64,000 bases of DNA from contig NZ_LNQB01000083.1 of NCBI RefSeq assembly GCF_001651875.1, positions 5,130-69,129 on the forward strand, read 5' to 3'. The stretch is from Sinorhizobium saheli. GTDB lineage: Bacteria > Pseudomonadota > Alphaproteobacteria > Rhizobiales > Rhizobiaceae. Below the pieces are notes generated by a model, which worked only from the letters and a program-made list of their open reading frames with translations, was not told the origin of the DNA and did no database searches. Of this stretch, positions 1 through 8,904 are shown in pieces; position 1 is the stretch's first letter; every line of letters begins with the position of its first letter. A program made the position numbers and the translations under genes.

Positions 1-1488
1 GCCCTTGTGGGTGTTCGAACGCAGCACCATGCGCGTCTTGTTGGCCGGCAGGTCGTAGGGCACCGGATTGGCCGGGTTCGGCACGACGCCGACGACCAGC
101 GGCCGGTCCGGGTCGCCGTCGATAAAGGCGACCATCACCTCCATGCCGATGCGCGGGATCACCTGCGCGCCCCAGGTGCCGCCGCCCCAGCTTTGCGCCA
201 CCCGCACCCAGCAGGTGTCGGAGCCGTCCTTCCTGGCCTTGCGGTCCCAGGGGAACCACAGCTTGATGCGGCCGTATTTGTCCGGGTGGATTTCCTCGCC
301 CGGCGGACCGGCGACGATCGCCACCTGCGTGCCTTCGATCCGCGGCCGCTTCGTCTGCCGGTGCGGCGTCAGCGGCACCCGCGATGGCACCGCCTCGAAG
401 CTGTTCACATATTCCGGGTCGTTCGAGTTCGTCTCGTAGGAGCGGTCGACCACCGTCTGGCGCATTGAGACGACCACGTGCTCCTCATAGGCGTGCTCGG
501 GATGGGCGACCTCGTAAGGGGTGAAGCGGCGGCCGACCTCGATGACGCGCGAGGTGGAGCGGCCGAAGACGCGGTCGTGGTCGGCCTCGCTTGCCTGTGC
601 GCGCAGCTTCTGCGCCCGCTCGGCCTCGGCGACGGTCGAAATGCGGGCGGGATATTCGTAGAGCTCGCGCTTCATCGCGTCCGGCATCTGCACCAGCGAG
701 GGCGTGGCGTTTCCCGGCACCATGCGCGGCGTCTCGAAGTTCCAGTCGGCGCCCGCCCGCTGGCCCGGCACATAGGAGAAGCGCCGCCCCCAGTCGTTGA
801 TGTGGTTGCGGTCGGACGATCCCTGCGCCAGACGCACCCGCCCCTCCCCTTGCGCGGAAGCCGACGGCTTCGCCCAGGAGATGGCGCTGTCTGCGACGTG
901 GAGGCGATGGCTGCCCTTGTCGTGGCTGAACCAGAAGTAGAGCCCGTCCTCCTCGAAGCGGCGCATGAGATAGTCGAGGTCGGTCTCGTTCCATTGCACC
1001 GAATAATGCTGCGGCGGCGGGCGCGAGACGATGCCGGAGACGTCCGGGGCGGGAATGCCGTGTTCGGAAAACAGCGTCTCGACGATGTCGATCGCCGTCT
1101 TGTCCATCCAGATGCGGCAGTCGGAGCGGCGCGAAAGCAGCCACATCTGGGGCTTAAGCACCAGCGAATAGGAACGCAGGCCGCGGCTGACCGGCGGGCC
1201 CTCGTTGAGTTCCGTGACGAGACCGTTGAACGGACGGCGCACGCCGCCGTCGTCTTCCTCCCCCTGCTGTACCTCGATGGAGACGTCGACGAGCCGGCCG
1301 ATCAGCTCCTCGGGCTTCACCGCCTCGCGCTTGGCACGCACCGCGAGGCGGATCTCGAAGAGTTTCGACACCGCCTCTTCGATCTCGACACGCTCGGGCA
1401 GCAACTGGTCCCCACCGAGCGGCGAGGAGACCGTGAGGATACGGCTCGCCTGGATGAAGTCAGATGCAAAGGATTGAAGATCGTCCAT
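1..1488 (-). CDS. vgrG: Type VI secretion tip protein VgrG (3' end outside window)
   Basis: VgrG forms the trimeric spike on the Hcp tube and carries effectors out of the cell. The 496 visible codons cover the gp27-like base and the start of the gp5-like spike. Recognisable parts are the N-terminal gp27 segment with SDCRIWMDKT, the NETDLDYLMRRFEEDGLYFW stretch typical of VgrG, and WVRVAQSWGGGTWGAQVIPR followed by GMEVMVAFIDGDPDRP, the gp5 OB-fold entry. The ATG at 1488 gives MDDLQSFASD and lies 30 bases after the lipoprotein stop, so the gene is the last visible member of the clpV-hcp operon. The C-terminus is off the window, so a fused effector domain cannot be excluded. Family assignment is secure. 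Confidence 0.96.
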   Translation of the reverse strand, partial: MDDLQSFASDFIQASRILTVSSPLGGDQLLPERVEIEEAVSKLFEIRLAVRAKREAVKPEELIGRLVDVSIEVQQGEEDDGGVRRPFNGLVTELNEGPPVSRGLRSYSLVLKPQMWLLSRRSDCRIWMDKTAIDIVETLFSEHGIPAPDVSGIVSRPPPQHYSVQWNETDLDYLMRRFEEDGLYFWFSHDKGSHRLHVADSAISWAKPSASAQGEGRVRLAQGSSDRNHINDWGRRFSYVPGQRAGADWNFETPRMVPGNATPSLVQMPDAMKRELYEYPARISTVAEAERAQKLRAQASEADHDRVFGRSTSRVIEVGRRFTPYEVAHPEHAYEEHVVVSMRQTVVDRSYETNSNDPEYVNSFEAVPSRVPLTPHRQTKRPRIEGTQVAIVAGPPGEEIHPDKYGRIKLWFPWDRKARKDGSDTCWVRVAQSWGGGTWGAQVIPRIGMEVMVAFIDGDPDRPLVVGVVPNPANPVPYDLPANKTRMVLRSNTHKG

Positions 1489-1518
1489 AACATCAAGTCC
1501 CGTCGTGGAAGCGGTGCA

Positions 1519-2454
1519 TCACTGTTGTTGCGGCCGAGGGTGGGTTTTGAGGTGATCCGCCAGGGCGGAGAAATAGTCCTGCAGCATTTTGGTGTTGGCC
1601 TGGTTGGCGAGCTGCGTATAACTGTCTACGAGCGCCTGGCGTTTGGCTTTCCCGCCGGCACTCTGATAGAAGTCCGACAGCACCGACAGGTCTTCCGAAG
1701 GTAAAGCCGCCAGAATGAGGCTCAGCCGCGCCTGCTCGTCCAGGCGCGCTACCTGTTTCGGAACCGGCTTTTCGTTTTCGTTGCTGGAACGCAACGAGGC
1801 GATCGCTTCCTGCGTATCGGCCTTCCGTTTCACTTCAGGAGCGGAAGCCAGAGCCGCCGTGCCGGCGCCGGAGAACGCCTCGACGGCGCGATACATGAGT
1901 TGCGCGGTGAACGCGGTCTCGACGGCGAGGTCCGGCGCGGCCATCCGTTCCGTGAGCTCTCTGATGCGCTGTCCGTACTCGGCGTCGGCAAGATGCGCCT
2001 CGATGTCTTTCGCTGCCGTCCGGTCCTGCGTCTCGTAGATATGCGCAACTTTCGCCCGGGCGTCTTCGAATGCATCTGCCGCCCTGGCGAAAGCCTCCGC
2101 ATCGACGGTCTCGCCACCGACGCGTTCGAGCGCCTCCAGGATCTCGGCGCTCGCTACGTCCGCGTCGAATGAAGACCGGACCGCTTTTTCAAGCATGGCT
2201 TCTGCGTCCGCGGTGTTCGACGCTCCGTCCGCGGTAGCAGCCTTGACGACATCCTTGACGGACGCAGGGATGCCGGAGAAGCGCGCGCTCACTTGCTCGA
2301 TCCGCACGAGGGCTTGATCGATTGCGCTGGCGGCATCCGCCGCGGGGCCGCATCCGGCCGCGGCCAGAGCCAGGACGGCCAAGGCCAGGAGCGGGAGCAT
2401 ACGGCGCCGCAATGCGCGTGGCTTCGAGAAAGGGTCCGTCACCGCCATAAGCAT
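1519..2454 (-). CDS. Lipoprotein of the T6SS hcp-vgrG island, candidate immunity protein
   Basis: Not recognised as a named family. The 311-aa product starts with a basic stretch (RALRRR), a hydrophobic segment and a lipobox LAAAGC with Cys35, so export and lipidation are predicted. The rest looks alpha-helical, rich in Ala/Glu/Lys and without further cysteines. It starts 3 bases after the stop of the upstream 358-aa gene, indicating translational coupling; a second in-frame ATG lies 6 bases further in. It does not resemble TssJ, which is shorter and beta-rich. A membrane-anchored periplasmic protein coupled to an unknown gene between hcp and vgrG fits an immunity protein against a periplasm- or membrane-acting effector. 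That role is inference. Confidence 0.8.
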   Translation of the reverse strand: MLMAVTDPFSKPRALRRRMLPLLALAVLALAAAGCGPAADAASAIDQALVRIEQVSARFSGIPASVKDVVKAATADGASNTADAEAMLEKAVRSSFDADVASAEILEALERVGGETVDAEAFARAADAFEDARAKVAHIYETQDRTAAKDIEAHLADAEYGQRIRELTERMAAPDLAVETAFTAQLMYRAVEAFSGAGTAALASAPEVKRKADTQEAIASLRSSNENEKPVPKQVARLDEQARLSLILAALPSEDLSVLSDFYQSAGGKAKRQALVDSYTQLANQANTKMLQDYFSALADHLKTHPRPQQQ

Positions 2455-2457
2455 CGC

Positions 2458-3534
2458 CTAGATCATCCGGATGTCGGTGAGCTGCTTGGGGCGCGCATCG
2501 GCAGCAAGTCGGTTGATGATCTGCTCGGCCTTCACCAGCTGCGCGCTGCCCGTCGGGTCGACCAGCAGCTTCTCGGCAAAATTCTGCTCGGGATAGAACG
2601 AAGAACCGGCCAGCATACGGCTGAGCGTATCGGTGCGCTCTCTTACGGCAGATCCGATGTTCGCGTATTCGACGCGCTTGCCGGGCTCGAAGGGCTGGAA
2701 CATCTTGCCGGTGAAGCGGGGCACGACTTCCTTGGGGTAATCAGCCGCCGAGGGCATTTGCGGAATGGCTTCCTTGCCATAGACCAGTTCCCTTGCGGTT
2801 CCCGGAGCGCTGCCGCCTGCGGGCGGCGAGTAGGTCACGAGCCGGTCGGAGTCCAGCACCGCGCTCATGTAGAAGAGCAGCTCCATTTTCTGGGCCAGCC
2901 TGTTCTCATCCACGCGCCTGGTCGCCGGCGGGTTGCAGAAGGGGGTCTTTCCGACCAGATCGGCAAGCTTCAGCTTGTCGGCCTCGGAGATCGACCCGTC
3001 GTCCCGCACGCCCGCCGTGAAATCATGAACGCAGATGTGATTGACGCTGACGAAGTCTTCGATCCGCGTCATGAAGTTGATGGCGGTCGGCGAAGAGGCG
3101 ATGGGCGCACTGCTCGTGAGTTTTTCCGCAGCACTCATGACCTGCTTGCCGGCAATCTTCTTGGCCTCGTCCAGGATACCGCCCAGGGCAAACATGACTG
3201 TCTTGCTGCTGGCAGCCGCATGCATCAGGTCGAAAGTGCGGTTGAGATTGTTGTTGCAGATGACGCGAAGGGCTGCGCGGCCGGCCAGCACGCGCAGCGA
3301 GGCCGTTGCGAAGGCAGCCATCATGACGCTGCCTGTCAAAACGGACGCGGCGAACACGAAAAGCTCCGCCGTCATCCGATCGCGCGCTTCCTGAGCCTTC
3401 AGCGTCCGCTGGAAATTCTCGACCGCAAGGTCATAGGCCCGCACATAGGGGTTGGCCACGTTCAACTGCCATTGCGATTTGTATTTGGGCAGTTCGACGA
3501 GAATGTTGTTCAAACGATCGGTTGCGGACGACAC
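2458..3534 (-). CDS. Unknown protein with hydrophobic helix between hcp and vgrG, candidate T6SS effector
   Basis: Not recognised. The 358-aa product has a soluble N-terminus of about 55 residues, a strongly hydrophobic Ala/Gly/Met-rich stretch at about residues 57-86 (core VLTGSVMMAAFATAS), then a long mainly hydrophilic region. There is no signal peptide, PAAR motif or catalytic signature I can name. The start is GTG at 3534: an in-frame stop lies immediately upstream, and GGAG sits 7 bases before the GTG. Position between hcp and vgrG and tight coupling to a lipoprotein gene are the usual arrangement for a T6SS cargo effector and its immunity gene. A pore-forming or membrane-targeting toxin is possible; an adaptor or chaperone is the main alternative. 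Confidence 0.82.
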   Translation of the reverse strand: MSSATDRLNNILVELPKYKSQWQLNVANPYVRAYDLAVENFQRTLKAQEARDRMTAELFVFAASVLTGSVMMAAFATASLRVLAGRAALRVICNNNLNRTFDLMHAAASSKTVMFALGGILDEAKKIAGKQVMSAAEKLTSSAPIASSPTAINFMTRIEDFVSVNHICVHDFTAGVRDDGSISEADKLKLADLVGKTPFCNPPATRRVDENRLAQKMELLFYMSAVLDSDRLVTYSPPAGGSAPGTARELVYGKEAIPQMPSAADYPKEVVPRFTGKMFQPFEPGKRVEYANIGSAVRERTDTLSRMLAGSSFYPEQNFAEKLLVDPTGSAQLVKAEQIINRLAADARPKQLTDIRMI

Positions 3535-3629
3535 GGGTCATCTCCATTGTCCAAGGAAACTTGTCGCCGCCGCGCGCCGACAGGGCCTTCAGGATGCGAT
3601 CTGCCTGGATAAGGTGCGCAGAAACGGGA

Positions 3630-3659
3630 CGCCGTCGGCGCGATGTCGCGCCGACGGCG
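3630..3659 (-). other. Perfect 14-bp hairpin just downstream of hcp
   Basis: Arms 3630-3643 (CGCCGTCGGCGCGA) and 3646-3659 are exact reverse complements with only TG between them. The element starts about 10 bases after the hcp stop on the transcribed strand and is followed by TCCCGTTTC, not a true T-run. It looks like an mRNA-stabilising or partial-termination hairpin that could keep hcp transcript above that of the downstream genes. Confidence 0.6.
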
Positions 3660-3668
3660 ATGCCGCAA

Positions 3669-4145
3669 TCAGGCAGCCTTGGTGGTTGCGAGATCGTAGG
3701 AGGCGATCATCGGCGACTGCGGCGAGTGGTTGTCGTCATAAGGCGTGTACTTCACTTCGAGCTTGGTGAAGTTGAGCTTGATCGTCTCGACCGGACGATC
3801 ACCGTTCGAATCGATCGAGTAGCTGGCAATCAGCGTGTTCGTGAGCGCGTATTCGATATAGGTGTCGCCCGGATTGCCGGTCGTCACCAGGTGGATGGTG
3901 GCGCGCTTGCCGGTGCGTCCGGAGCAAGCCTCCTGGAAAAGCTTGGTCGAGGAGGAATCGCTGACCTTGGTCAGGATCACTTCCGAAACGGTCGGCTCGG
4001 AGGCCTCGCGGTTCGCGGCAGAACCGGCGGTCGTGTTCATGTTGCGCGAAACGTTCCAGTGGATCGCTTCGATATCCATCCACTTGCGGTGCTGCTCATG
4101 GGTGGCATCGCCCTGGATACCGTCGATCTGCAGATAAATCGGCAT
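3669..4145 (-). CDS. hcp: Hcp, type VI secretion tube protein
   Basis: Hcp hexamers stack into the inner tube that is fired out of the sheath and can carry small effectors. The 158-aa sequence has the family N-terminus MPIYLQIDGIQGDATHEQH, the central segment GKRATIHLVTTGNPG, and the C-terminal NFTKLEVKYTPYD strand before a short tail. Length matches the Hcp1 family. The ATG at 4145 is preceded by AGGAGAG six bases upstream. It lies 36 bases after clpV, so the two are probably co-transcribed, and a strong hairpin follows its stop. Confidence 0.97.
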   Translation of the reverse strand: MPIYLQIDGIQGDATHEQHRKWMDIEAIHWNVSRNMNTTAGSAANREASEPTVSEVILTKVSDSSSTKLFQEACSGRTGKRATIHLVTTGNPGDTYIEYALTNTLIASYSIDSNGDRPVETIKLNFTKLEVKYTPYDDNHSPQSPMIASYDLATTKAA

Positions 4146-4181
4146 GTCTTACTCTCCTGTTGGTTCGTTTGCCCTGCCGCC

Positions 4182-6953
4182 TCAGGGCGTGGTTGCCTTT
4201 CGGGTTGTCGCCGCGCTCGGGCGATCAACTTGCGGGACTGCTGCATCCGCTCGTCCTTGCCCGGACGAGGCGAATTCCGTCTGATCCGTCGCGCCCGCAT
4301 GCGGGGCGTCGACGGTGAAGATCCGGCCGTCAAAGCCGATCTCGATATGGGCGACCTTGCGCTTGTCGGCGACCAGATCGAGGAAGAAGGTCGAAAGCAC
4401 AGGCAACAGGTCGCGCGCGATCATCACTTCGATGGCACGCGCGCCCATTTCGGAAGACTTCGCACGGGCGATGAGCGCCTCGCGCGCCTCGGCCGTCAGC
4501 GCGGCCGTGGTGCCGTAGGCGGCCGAAAGCCGATCGCGAATGCGGCCGATCTGGATGTCGACGATGCCGGACAGGGTCTCGTGCCCGAGCGGCATGAAGG
4601 GAAGAATGATGGCGCGGCCGAGGAAGGCCGGCTTGAACTGCTTCTTGAGTTCCGGGAGGAGCAGCTCTTCGAGCGCCTCGCCTTCCGGCATCGTATCCGG
4701 ATCGGCCGAAAGCGCAGCCAGGAGTTCCGCGCCGGTATTGGCGGTCATGAAGATCGTCGTGTTCTTGAAGTCGATGTCGCGGCCTTCGCCGTCGCGCAGC
4801 GTCCCCTTGTCGAACACCTGGTAGAAGATCTCCTGGACGCCGGGATGCGCCTTGTCGATCTCGTCGAGAAGCAGGACGCCGTAGGGCCGCCGCCGGACAG
4901 CCTCCGTCAGCACCCCGCCCTCGCCGTAGCCGACATAGCCGGGCGGCGAGCCGAGCAGCATCGAAACCTTGTGCTCCTCCTTGAACTCCGACATGTTCAA
5001 GGTCGTCAGGTGCTGGCTGCCGCCATAAAGCATATCGGCCAGCGCCAGCGCCGTTTCGGTCTTGCCGGTGCCCGACATGCCGACGAGCAGAAACACCGCC
5101 GGCGGCTTGCGCGGGTCCGACAGCCCGGCGCGTGCCGCGCGCATGGTCGAGGCGATGCGCTCCAGCGCAAGGTCCTGCCCGATCACCCGTTCCTTCAGGC
5201 GCGATTCCAGGGTCTTGACGGTCTCGACCGCGTCCGAGAGCAGCTTGCCGACCGGAATCCCCGTCCAGCGGGAAACAACGCTGGCGACGACGTCGCGGTC
5301 GACGACACGCGGCACGAGCGGCTTCTCGCCGGTCAACGCCACGAGCCGCGCTTCGGCCGCCGCGAAGGCCTTGCGGGCAGTCTCGGCGGAATGCTCCGTC
5401 AGCGGCAGTTGTGCCACATTGGCGCCGGCCGCTTTCGCTTCCGCGGCAGTCGCAGTAGATAGCGCCTCGCCGGAAAAGGCTGCCTCGCTCCGGTCGACCT
5501 CGCCGAGCAGCCGCAACTCCTCGGAAAGCCTGTCGTCGAGCGCCCGTATTTCTTCGCCCAGCCGCTGCCGCTCCGCCTCGATGCGAAGCAACCGTTCGGC
5601 AATCTCGGCCGTCTGCGGCTCGGCCTCGAGCCAGAGCGCCTCGCATTCCAGGAGTTCCAGCTCGTTCCTCAGCGTCGTCAGAGCCTCTGGCGTCGTCTGG
5701 CGGGCAAGCGATACGGCGGCGGCCGCCGTGTCGATGAGGCTGATCGCCTTGTCGGGCAACTGCCGCGACGGAAGATAGCGGGCCGAAAGCCGCACAGCCG
5801 CGGCGATCGCCTCGTCGCGAATGCGGACCTTGTGGTGGGTGGAAAAGGCCTTCGCGACACCGCGCAACATGCGGATGGCCGTTTCCTCGTCCGGCTCGCG
5901 CACCTGAACGACCTGGAAGCGCCGGGTGAGCGCCGTGTCCTTCTCGATATGGCGCTTGTATTCGCTCCAGGTGGTCGCGGCGATGGTGCGCAGTTCGCCG
6001 CGCGCGAGCGCCGGCTTGAGAATGTTTGCGGCATCCCCCTGCCCCGCCGGTCCGCCGGCGCCGATCAGCCCGTGAGCCTCGTCGATGAACAGGATGATCG
6101 GCTGCTGCGATTTCCTGACCGCGTCGATGACGCCATGCAGGCGCCGCTCGAACTCGCCTTTGACGCCGGCGCCCGCCTGCAACAGGCTGAGGTCGAGCAG
6201 CAGCAGGCGAATGTCGCGCAGTCTCTCCGGCACGCTGCCGGCGGCGATGGCGAGCGCCAGCGCTTCGGCAACCGCGGTCTTGCCGACCCCCGCCTCGCCG
6301 ACGAGAATCGGGTTGTTCTGGCGCCGGCGCATGAGAATGTCGATCACCTGCCGCAATTCGCCGTCGCGGCCGATGACGGGATCGATCCGACCGCCGCGCG
6401 CGTCCGCGGTCAGGTCCTGCGTGTAGAGCCGCAGGAATTCGCTGTCGCCTTCCGCGCCGTTCGCGACCCGCATGGCCGCCGCTTCGCCGGAGGGGGTGTC
6501 AGCCGCTTTCAGCCGCGCCTCGAGTGCCTTGAGGTCGATGTCGCGGATCGACGGCGCGATCGCGCGCACCACGATCCGCAAGGACTGTTCGCTCGTCAGC
6601 GCCGACAGAAGATCGGCGAGGCCGACGGTCTGCCGGCCATATTGCAGCGAAGCGACGATCCATGCTTCCCGGGCAAGCGTCAGCAGGTTCTGCGAGAGCG
6701 AGAGCGCCGCGGCGCCATCGGCCCTGATGTCCTCGATCGCCGCGTCCAGTTCCTGCCGCAGGGCGGCAGTCGGCAGGCCGACGTCGTCAAACAATACGAC
6801 GGCTTCCTCGAGGTCGAGCAACGACCTCAGCCAGTGAGATATATCCACAGTTGTATGTCGATGGCGGGCCGCCAGGGAGGCGGCAGCCTCAAGGCCGATA
6901 CGCAAGCTGGGCACCAGCGTTCTTATCAGCCGGTTGAGATCGATATGCGACAT
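4182..6953 (-). CDS. clpV: ClpV (TssH), T6SS sheath-recycling AAA+ ATPase
   Basis: ClpV disassembles contracted TssB/TssC sheaths so the subunits can be reused. The protein has a Clp N-terminal repeat region, a first AAA+ module with Walker A GEAGVGKT near residue 222 and Walker B ILFIDEAH, a coiled middle domain, and a second module with Walker A GMSGTGKT near residue 625, Walker B GVLLLDEIDKAH and the conserved SRWTGIPVGKLL. An upstream ATG at 7010 would add 19 residues. I chose 6953 because MSHIDLNRLIRTLVP resembles family N-termini and AGGA lies about 8 bases before it. The product is 923 aa, a usual length. It is the first gene of the minus-strand operon and is transcribed away from tssA. 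Confidence 0.96.
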   Translation of the reverse strand: MSHIDLNRLIRTLVPSLRIGLEAAASLAARHRHTTVDISHWLRSLLDLEEAVVLFDDVGLPTAALRQELDAAIEDIRADGAAALSLSQNLLTLAREAWIVASLQYGRQTVGLADLLSALTSEQSLRIVVRAIAPSIRDIDLKALEARLKAADTPSGEAAAMRVANGAEGDSEFLRLYTQDLTADARGGRIDPVIGRDGELRQVIDILMRRRQNNPILVGEAGVGKTAVAEALALAIAAGSVPERLRDIRLLLLDLSLLQAGAGVKGEFERRLHGVIDAVRKSQQPIILFIDEAHGLIGAGGPAGQGDAANILKPALARGELRTIAATTWSEYKRHIEKDTALTRRFQVVQVREPDEETAIRMLRGVAKAFSTHHKVRIRDEAIAAAVRLSARYLPSRQLPDKAISLIDTAAAAVSLARQTTPEALTTLRNELELLECEALWLEAEPQTAEIAERLLRIEAERQRLGEEIRALDDRLSEELRLLGEVDRSEAAFSGEALSTATAAEAKAAGANVAQLPLTEHSAETARKAFAAAEARLVALTGEKPLVPRVVDRDVVASVVSRWTGIPVGKLLSDAVETVKTLESRLKERVIGQDLALERIASTMRAARAGLSDPRKPPAVFLLVGMSGTGKTETALALADMLYGGSQHLTTLNMSEFKEEHKVSMLLGSPPGYVGYGEGGVLTEAVRRRPYGVLLLDEIDKAHPGVQEIFYQVFDKGTLRDGEGRDIDFKNTTIFMTANTGAELLAALSADPDTMPEGEALEELLLPELKKQFKPAFLGRAIILPFMPLGHETLSGIVDIQIGRIRDRLSAAYGTTAALTAEAREALIARAKSSEMGARAIEVMIARDLLPVLSTFFLDLVADKRKVAHIEIGFDGRIFTVDAPHAGATDQTEFASSGQGRADAAVPQVDRPSAATTRKATTP

Positions 6954-7010
6954 CCAGAAGTCCTGTTTCTGCGACAATTGCCAGGGCAACCATGAGATGC
7001 GGGGAGACAA

Positions 7011-7185
7011 CTACGGCGATTGATGGGGGTTGTCCAGACGGAAGGTAAAAAAAATAGCGATACCCCAAAAATCTAAGGGTATTTCACAAATTTGTCATAC
7101 TGCCATCGTGGTTGACAACATGCATCTGCATAACCAATGTATAAACCCCATACTTGATGGGGCATGCCCGGGGAGACTGACGTCG
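7011..7185. promoter_or_regulatory. Divergent T6SS control region
   Basis: This AT-rich stretch between clpV and tssA contrasts with its GC-rich surroundings. It holds an ATACCC/GGGTAT dyad (7060-7065 and 7077-7082, 11-bp spacer), a perfect 10-bp palindrome ACAAATTTGT at 7086-7095, and TTGACA at 7112-7117 with a weak AATGTA 18 bases further on. GGGAG at 7171-7175 is the likely ribosome-binding site of tssA. The dyads are candidate regulator sites for both operons; no specific regulator can be named. Confidence 0.5.
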
Positions 7186-8229
7186 GTGACGCACCGAGAT
7201 ATTATCACATCGCTAGATGAATATACGCCATGCGGAGAAAATCTTCGCATTGATGCCGCGCATAAGGAACTATACTTTAGAATTAAAGACGCCAGGAACG
7301 TGGCTCGCGCGGCTGAGCGAGGCATTGCGCCGGGAGAAAGACTTGCGATTTCGCCAGCATGGGTTGATGTGAGCAACCTCGGGATGCACATCCTTGCTTC
7401 CTTGAGCAAGGACATCGAAGTATTGGCGTGGGTGGCGGAGGCGCAATTACGCTTGCACGGTTTCCGTGCACTCGGCGAGATCTACGCCGCAACGGCGACG
7501 CTCCTTCGCAACCACTGGGAGCATGTGCATTCGATCGGAGACGAGGCGGAGGAACGCTTCGCACCGCTCGCAGGCCTGAACGGCGTCGGCAGCGAGGGCA
7601 CGATCATCCAGGCGATCCGACTCGCACCGCTCGTTCCCGGCGCCAAATTCGGCCAGTTTTCGCTTTGGGATTTCCAGCTCAGCCAGCGCAGCGGCGAGGC
7701 CGAGCGGCGCGGCGAGCTGCAGGAGGCGGTCGACGGCGCCGGGCGTGCGGCCATGACAGCCCACCTCGCCGATCTCAACCAGTGCATCGCCGATTTCGAC
7801 GCACTCATGGCACTCATCGACGAGCGCTGCGGGGACGCGGCGCCGCCGAGCTCCAACACCAGAAACGTGCTGCTGGAGGCGGCCGCTGCGATTCGCGCGC
7901 TCGCCGGCATCGACGCGACGGCCGACACCGGGTCCGAGGCGGAGGCCGGGGTCCCGGAAGCGGCCGGCCGGCAACCGGTGGTCGTCAGGCCGGCGACCCA
8001 GGGCCACGGCATCGCTTCGCGGGAGGAGGCTTTCGAACTGCTGCTGACGGTCGCTCGCTATTTCCGCAAGAGCGAACCGCATTCGCCGATTTCACTGTCG
8101 ATCGAAACGCTCGTGCGGCGCGGCCGGATGGACTTCTCCGAACTGCTCGCGGAGCTGCTCCCCGAGCAGAACACCAGGAACGCCGTGCTGACTGCCGCCG
8201 GCATACAGCCGAGAGCCGAGGGCCGCTGA
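7186..8229 (+). CDS. tssA: TssA (ImpA), T6SS cap and baseplate assembly protein
   Basis: TssA primes assembly of the baseplate, tube and sheath. The ImpA N-terminal domain is visible from DIITSLDEYTPCGENLRID through WVDVSNLGMHILASLSKDIE to RNHWEHVHSIGDEAEERFAPL. The C-terminal part contains YFRKSEPHSPISLSIETLVR, typical of short TssA proteins. The frame is open back to an ATG at 7030, with another ATG at 7120, but the family similarity starts just after a GTG at 7186, which has GGGAG 10 bases upstream, so I use that start (347 aa). It opens the 14-gene plus-strand operon. Confidence 0.92.
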   Translation: MTHRDIITSLDEYTPCGENLRIDAAHKELYFRIKDARNVARAAERGIAPGERLAISPAWVDVSNLGMHILASLSKDIEVLAWVAEAQLRLHGFRALGEIYAATATLLRNHWEHVHSIGDEAEERFAPLAGLNGVGSEGTIIQAIRLAPLVPGAKFGQFSLWDFQLSQRSGEAERRGELQEAVDGAGRAAMTAHLADLNQCIADFDALMALIDERCGDAAPPSSNTRNVLLEAAAAIRALAGIDATADTGSEAEAGVPEAAGRQPVVVRPATQGHGIASREEAFELLLTVARYFRKSEPHSPISLSIETLVRRGRMDFSELLAELLPEQNTRNAVLTAAGIQPRAEGR

Positions 8230-8290
8230 CGGTCCCGCCCGATGAACAGTCCGAATCACACAACGAGTTTTCGCATCAAGGAGAATTCCG

Positions 8291-8812
8291 ATGGCAAGCG
8301 TGCATGAGAAACTGGAGCGGGTCCGCAAGCCGCGCGTCCACATCAAATACGAGGTGGAGACCGAGGGGGCGATGGTGGTCAAGGAACTGCCTTTCGTCGT
8401 CGGCGTGCTCGGCGACTTCTCCGGGGATCCGACCGAGCCGCTCAAGCCTTTCGGCGAGCGCAAGTTCGTCCAGATCGATCGCGACAATTTCGACGAGGTC
8501 ATGCGCCGCATGACGCCCGGCCTCGAAATCACCGTCGACAACACGCTTGCCGATGACGGCTCGCAACTGCCCGTCTCGCTCAAGTTCGAAAGCATGAAGG
8601 ATTTCGAACCCGGCTCCATCGTCAACCAGGTGCCGGCGTTGAAAGCGCTGCTCGACGCCCGCAACGAACTGCGCGACCTGATGAGCAAGGCCGACCGATC
8701 CGAGGAGCTCGAGCGTCTGCTCGAAGGCATCCTGCAGAACCGCAACGATCTTTCGAAACTGGTCTCCGAGCTCTCCGGCGCCGACAGGGCCGGCAAGGAT
8801 TCTGAGAACTGA
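8291..8812 (+). CDS. tssB: TssB (ImpB/VipA), T6SS sheath small subunit
   Basis: TssB pairs with TssC to build the contractile sheath. The 173-aa protein shows the family hallmark [20 protein letters not shown], then [25 protein letters not shown] and the C-terminal helix region with [23 protein letters not shown] lies about 6 bases before the ATG. It precedes tssC by 92 bases, the standard order. Confidence 0.97.
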   Translation: MASVHEKLERVRKPRVHIKYEVETEGAMVVKELPFVVGVLGDFSGDPTEPLKPFGERKFVQIDRDNFDEVMRRMTPGLEITVDNTLADDGSQLPVSLKFESMKDFEPGSIVNQVPALKALLDARNELRDLMSKADRSEELERLLEGILQNRNDLSKLVSELSGADRAGKDSEN

Positions 8813-8904
8813 CGATCGACGGCATAGCCGGCCCATCATCTCCCGAGCACCAGAGCAGAGATCGCCACGGCTGATCCTGCTGCTCTTTCCGAAAGGATCG
8901 ACAC

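Noticed and set aside
478-1704. Long plus-strand open frame opposite vgrG
   Set aside because: Its translation is Arg/Asp/Leu-rich without any family pattern, and the opposite strand encodes an unmistakable VgrG.
1519-2454. TssJ identity for the cluster lipoprotein
   Set aside because: It is about twice the TssJ length, looks helical, and lies in the hcp-vgrG operon rather than with tssK/L/M.
3522-5462. 646-codon plus-strand frame across hcp and clpV
   Set aside because: It is antisense to two clear T6SS genes; high GC content leaves complementary frames open. No motif was seen.
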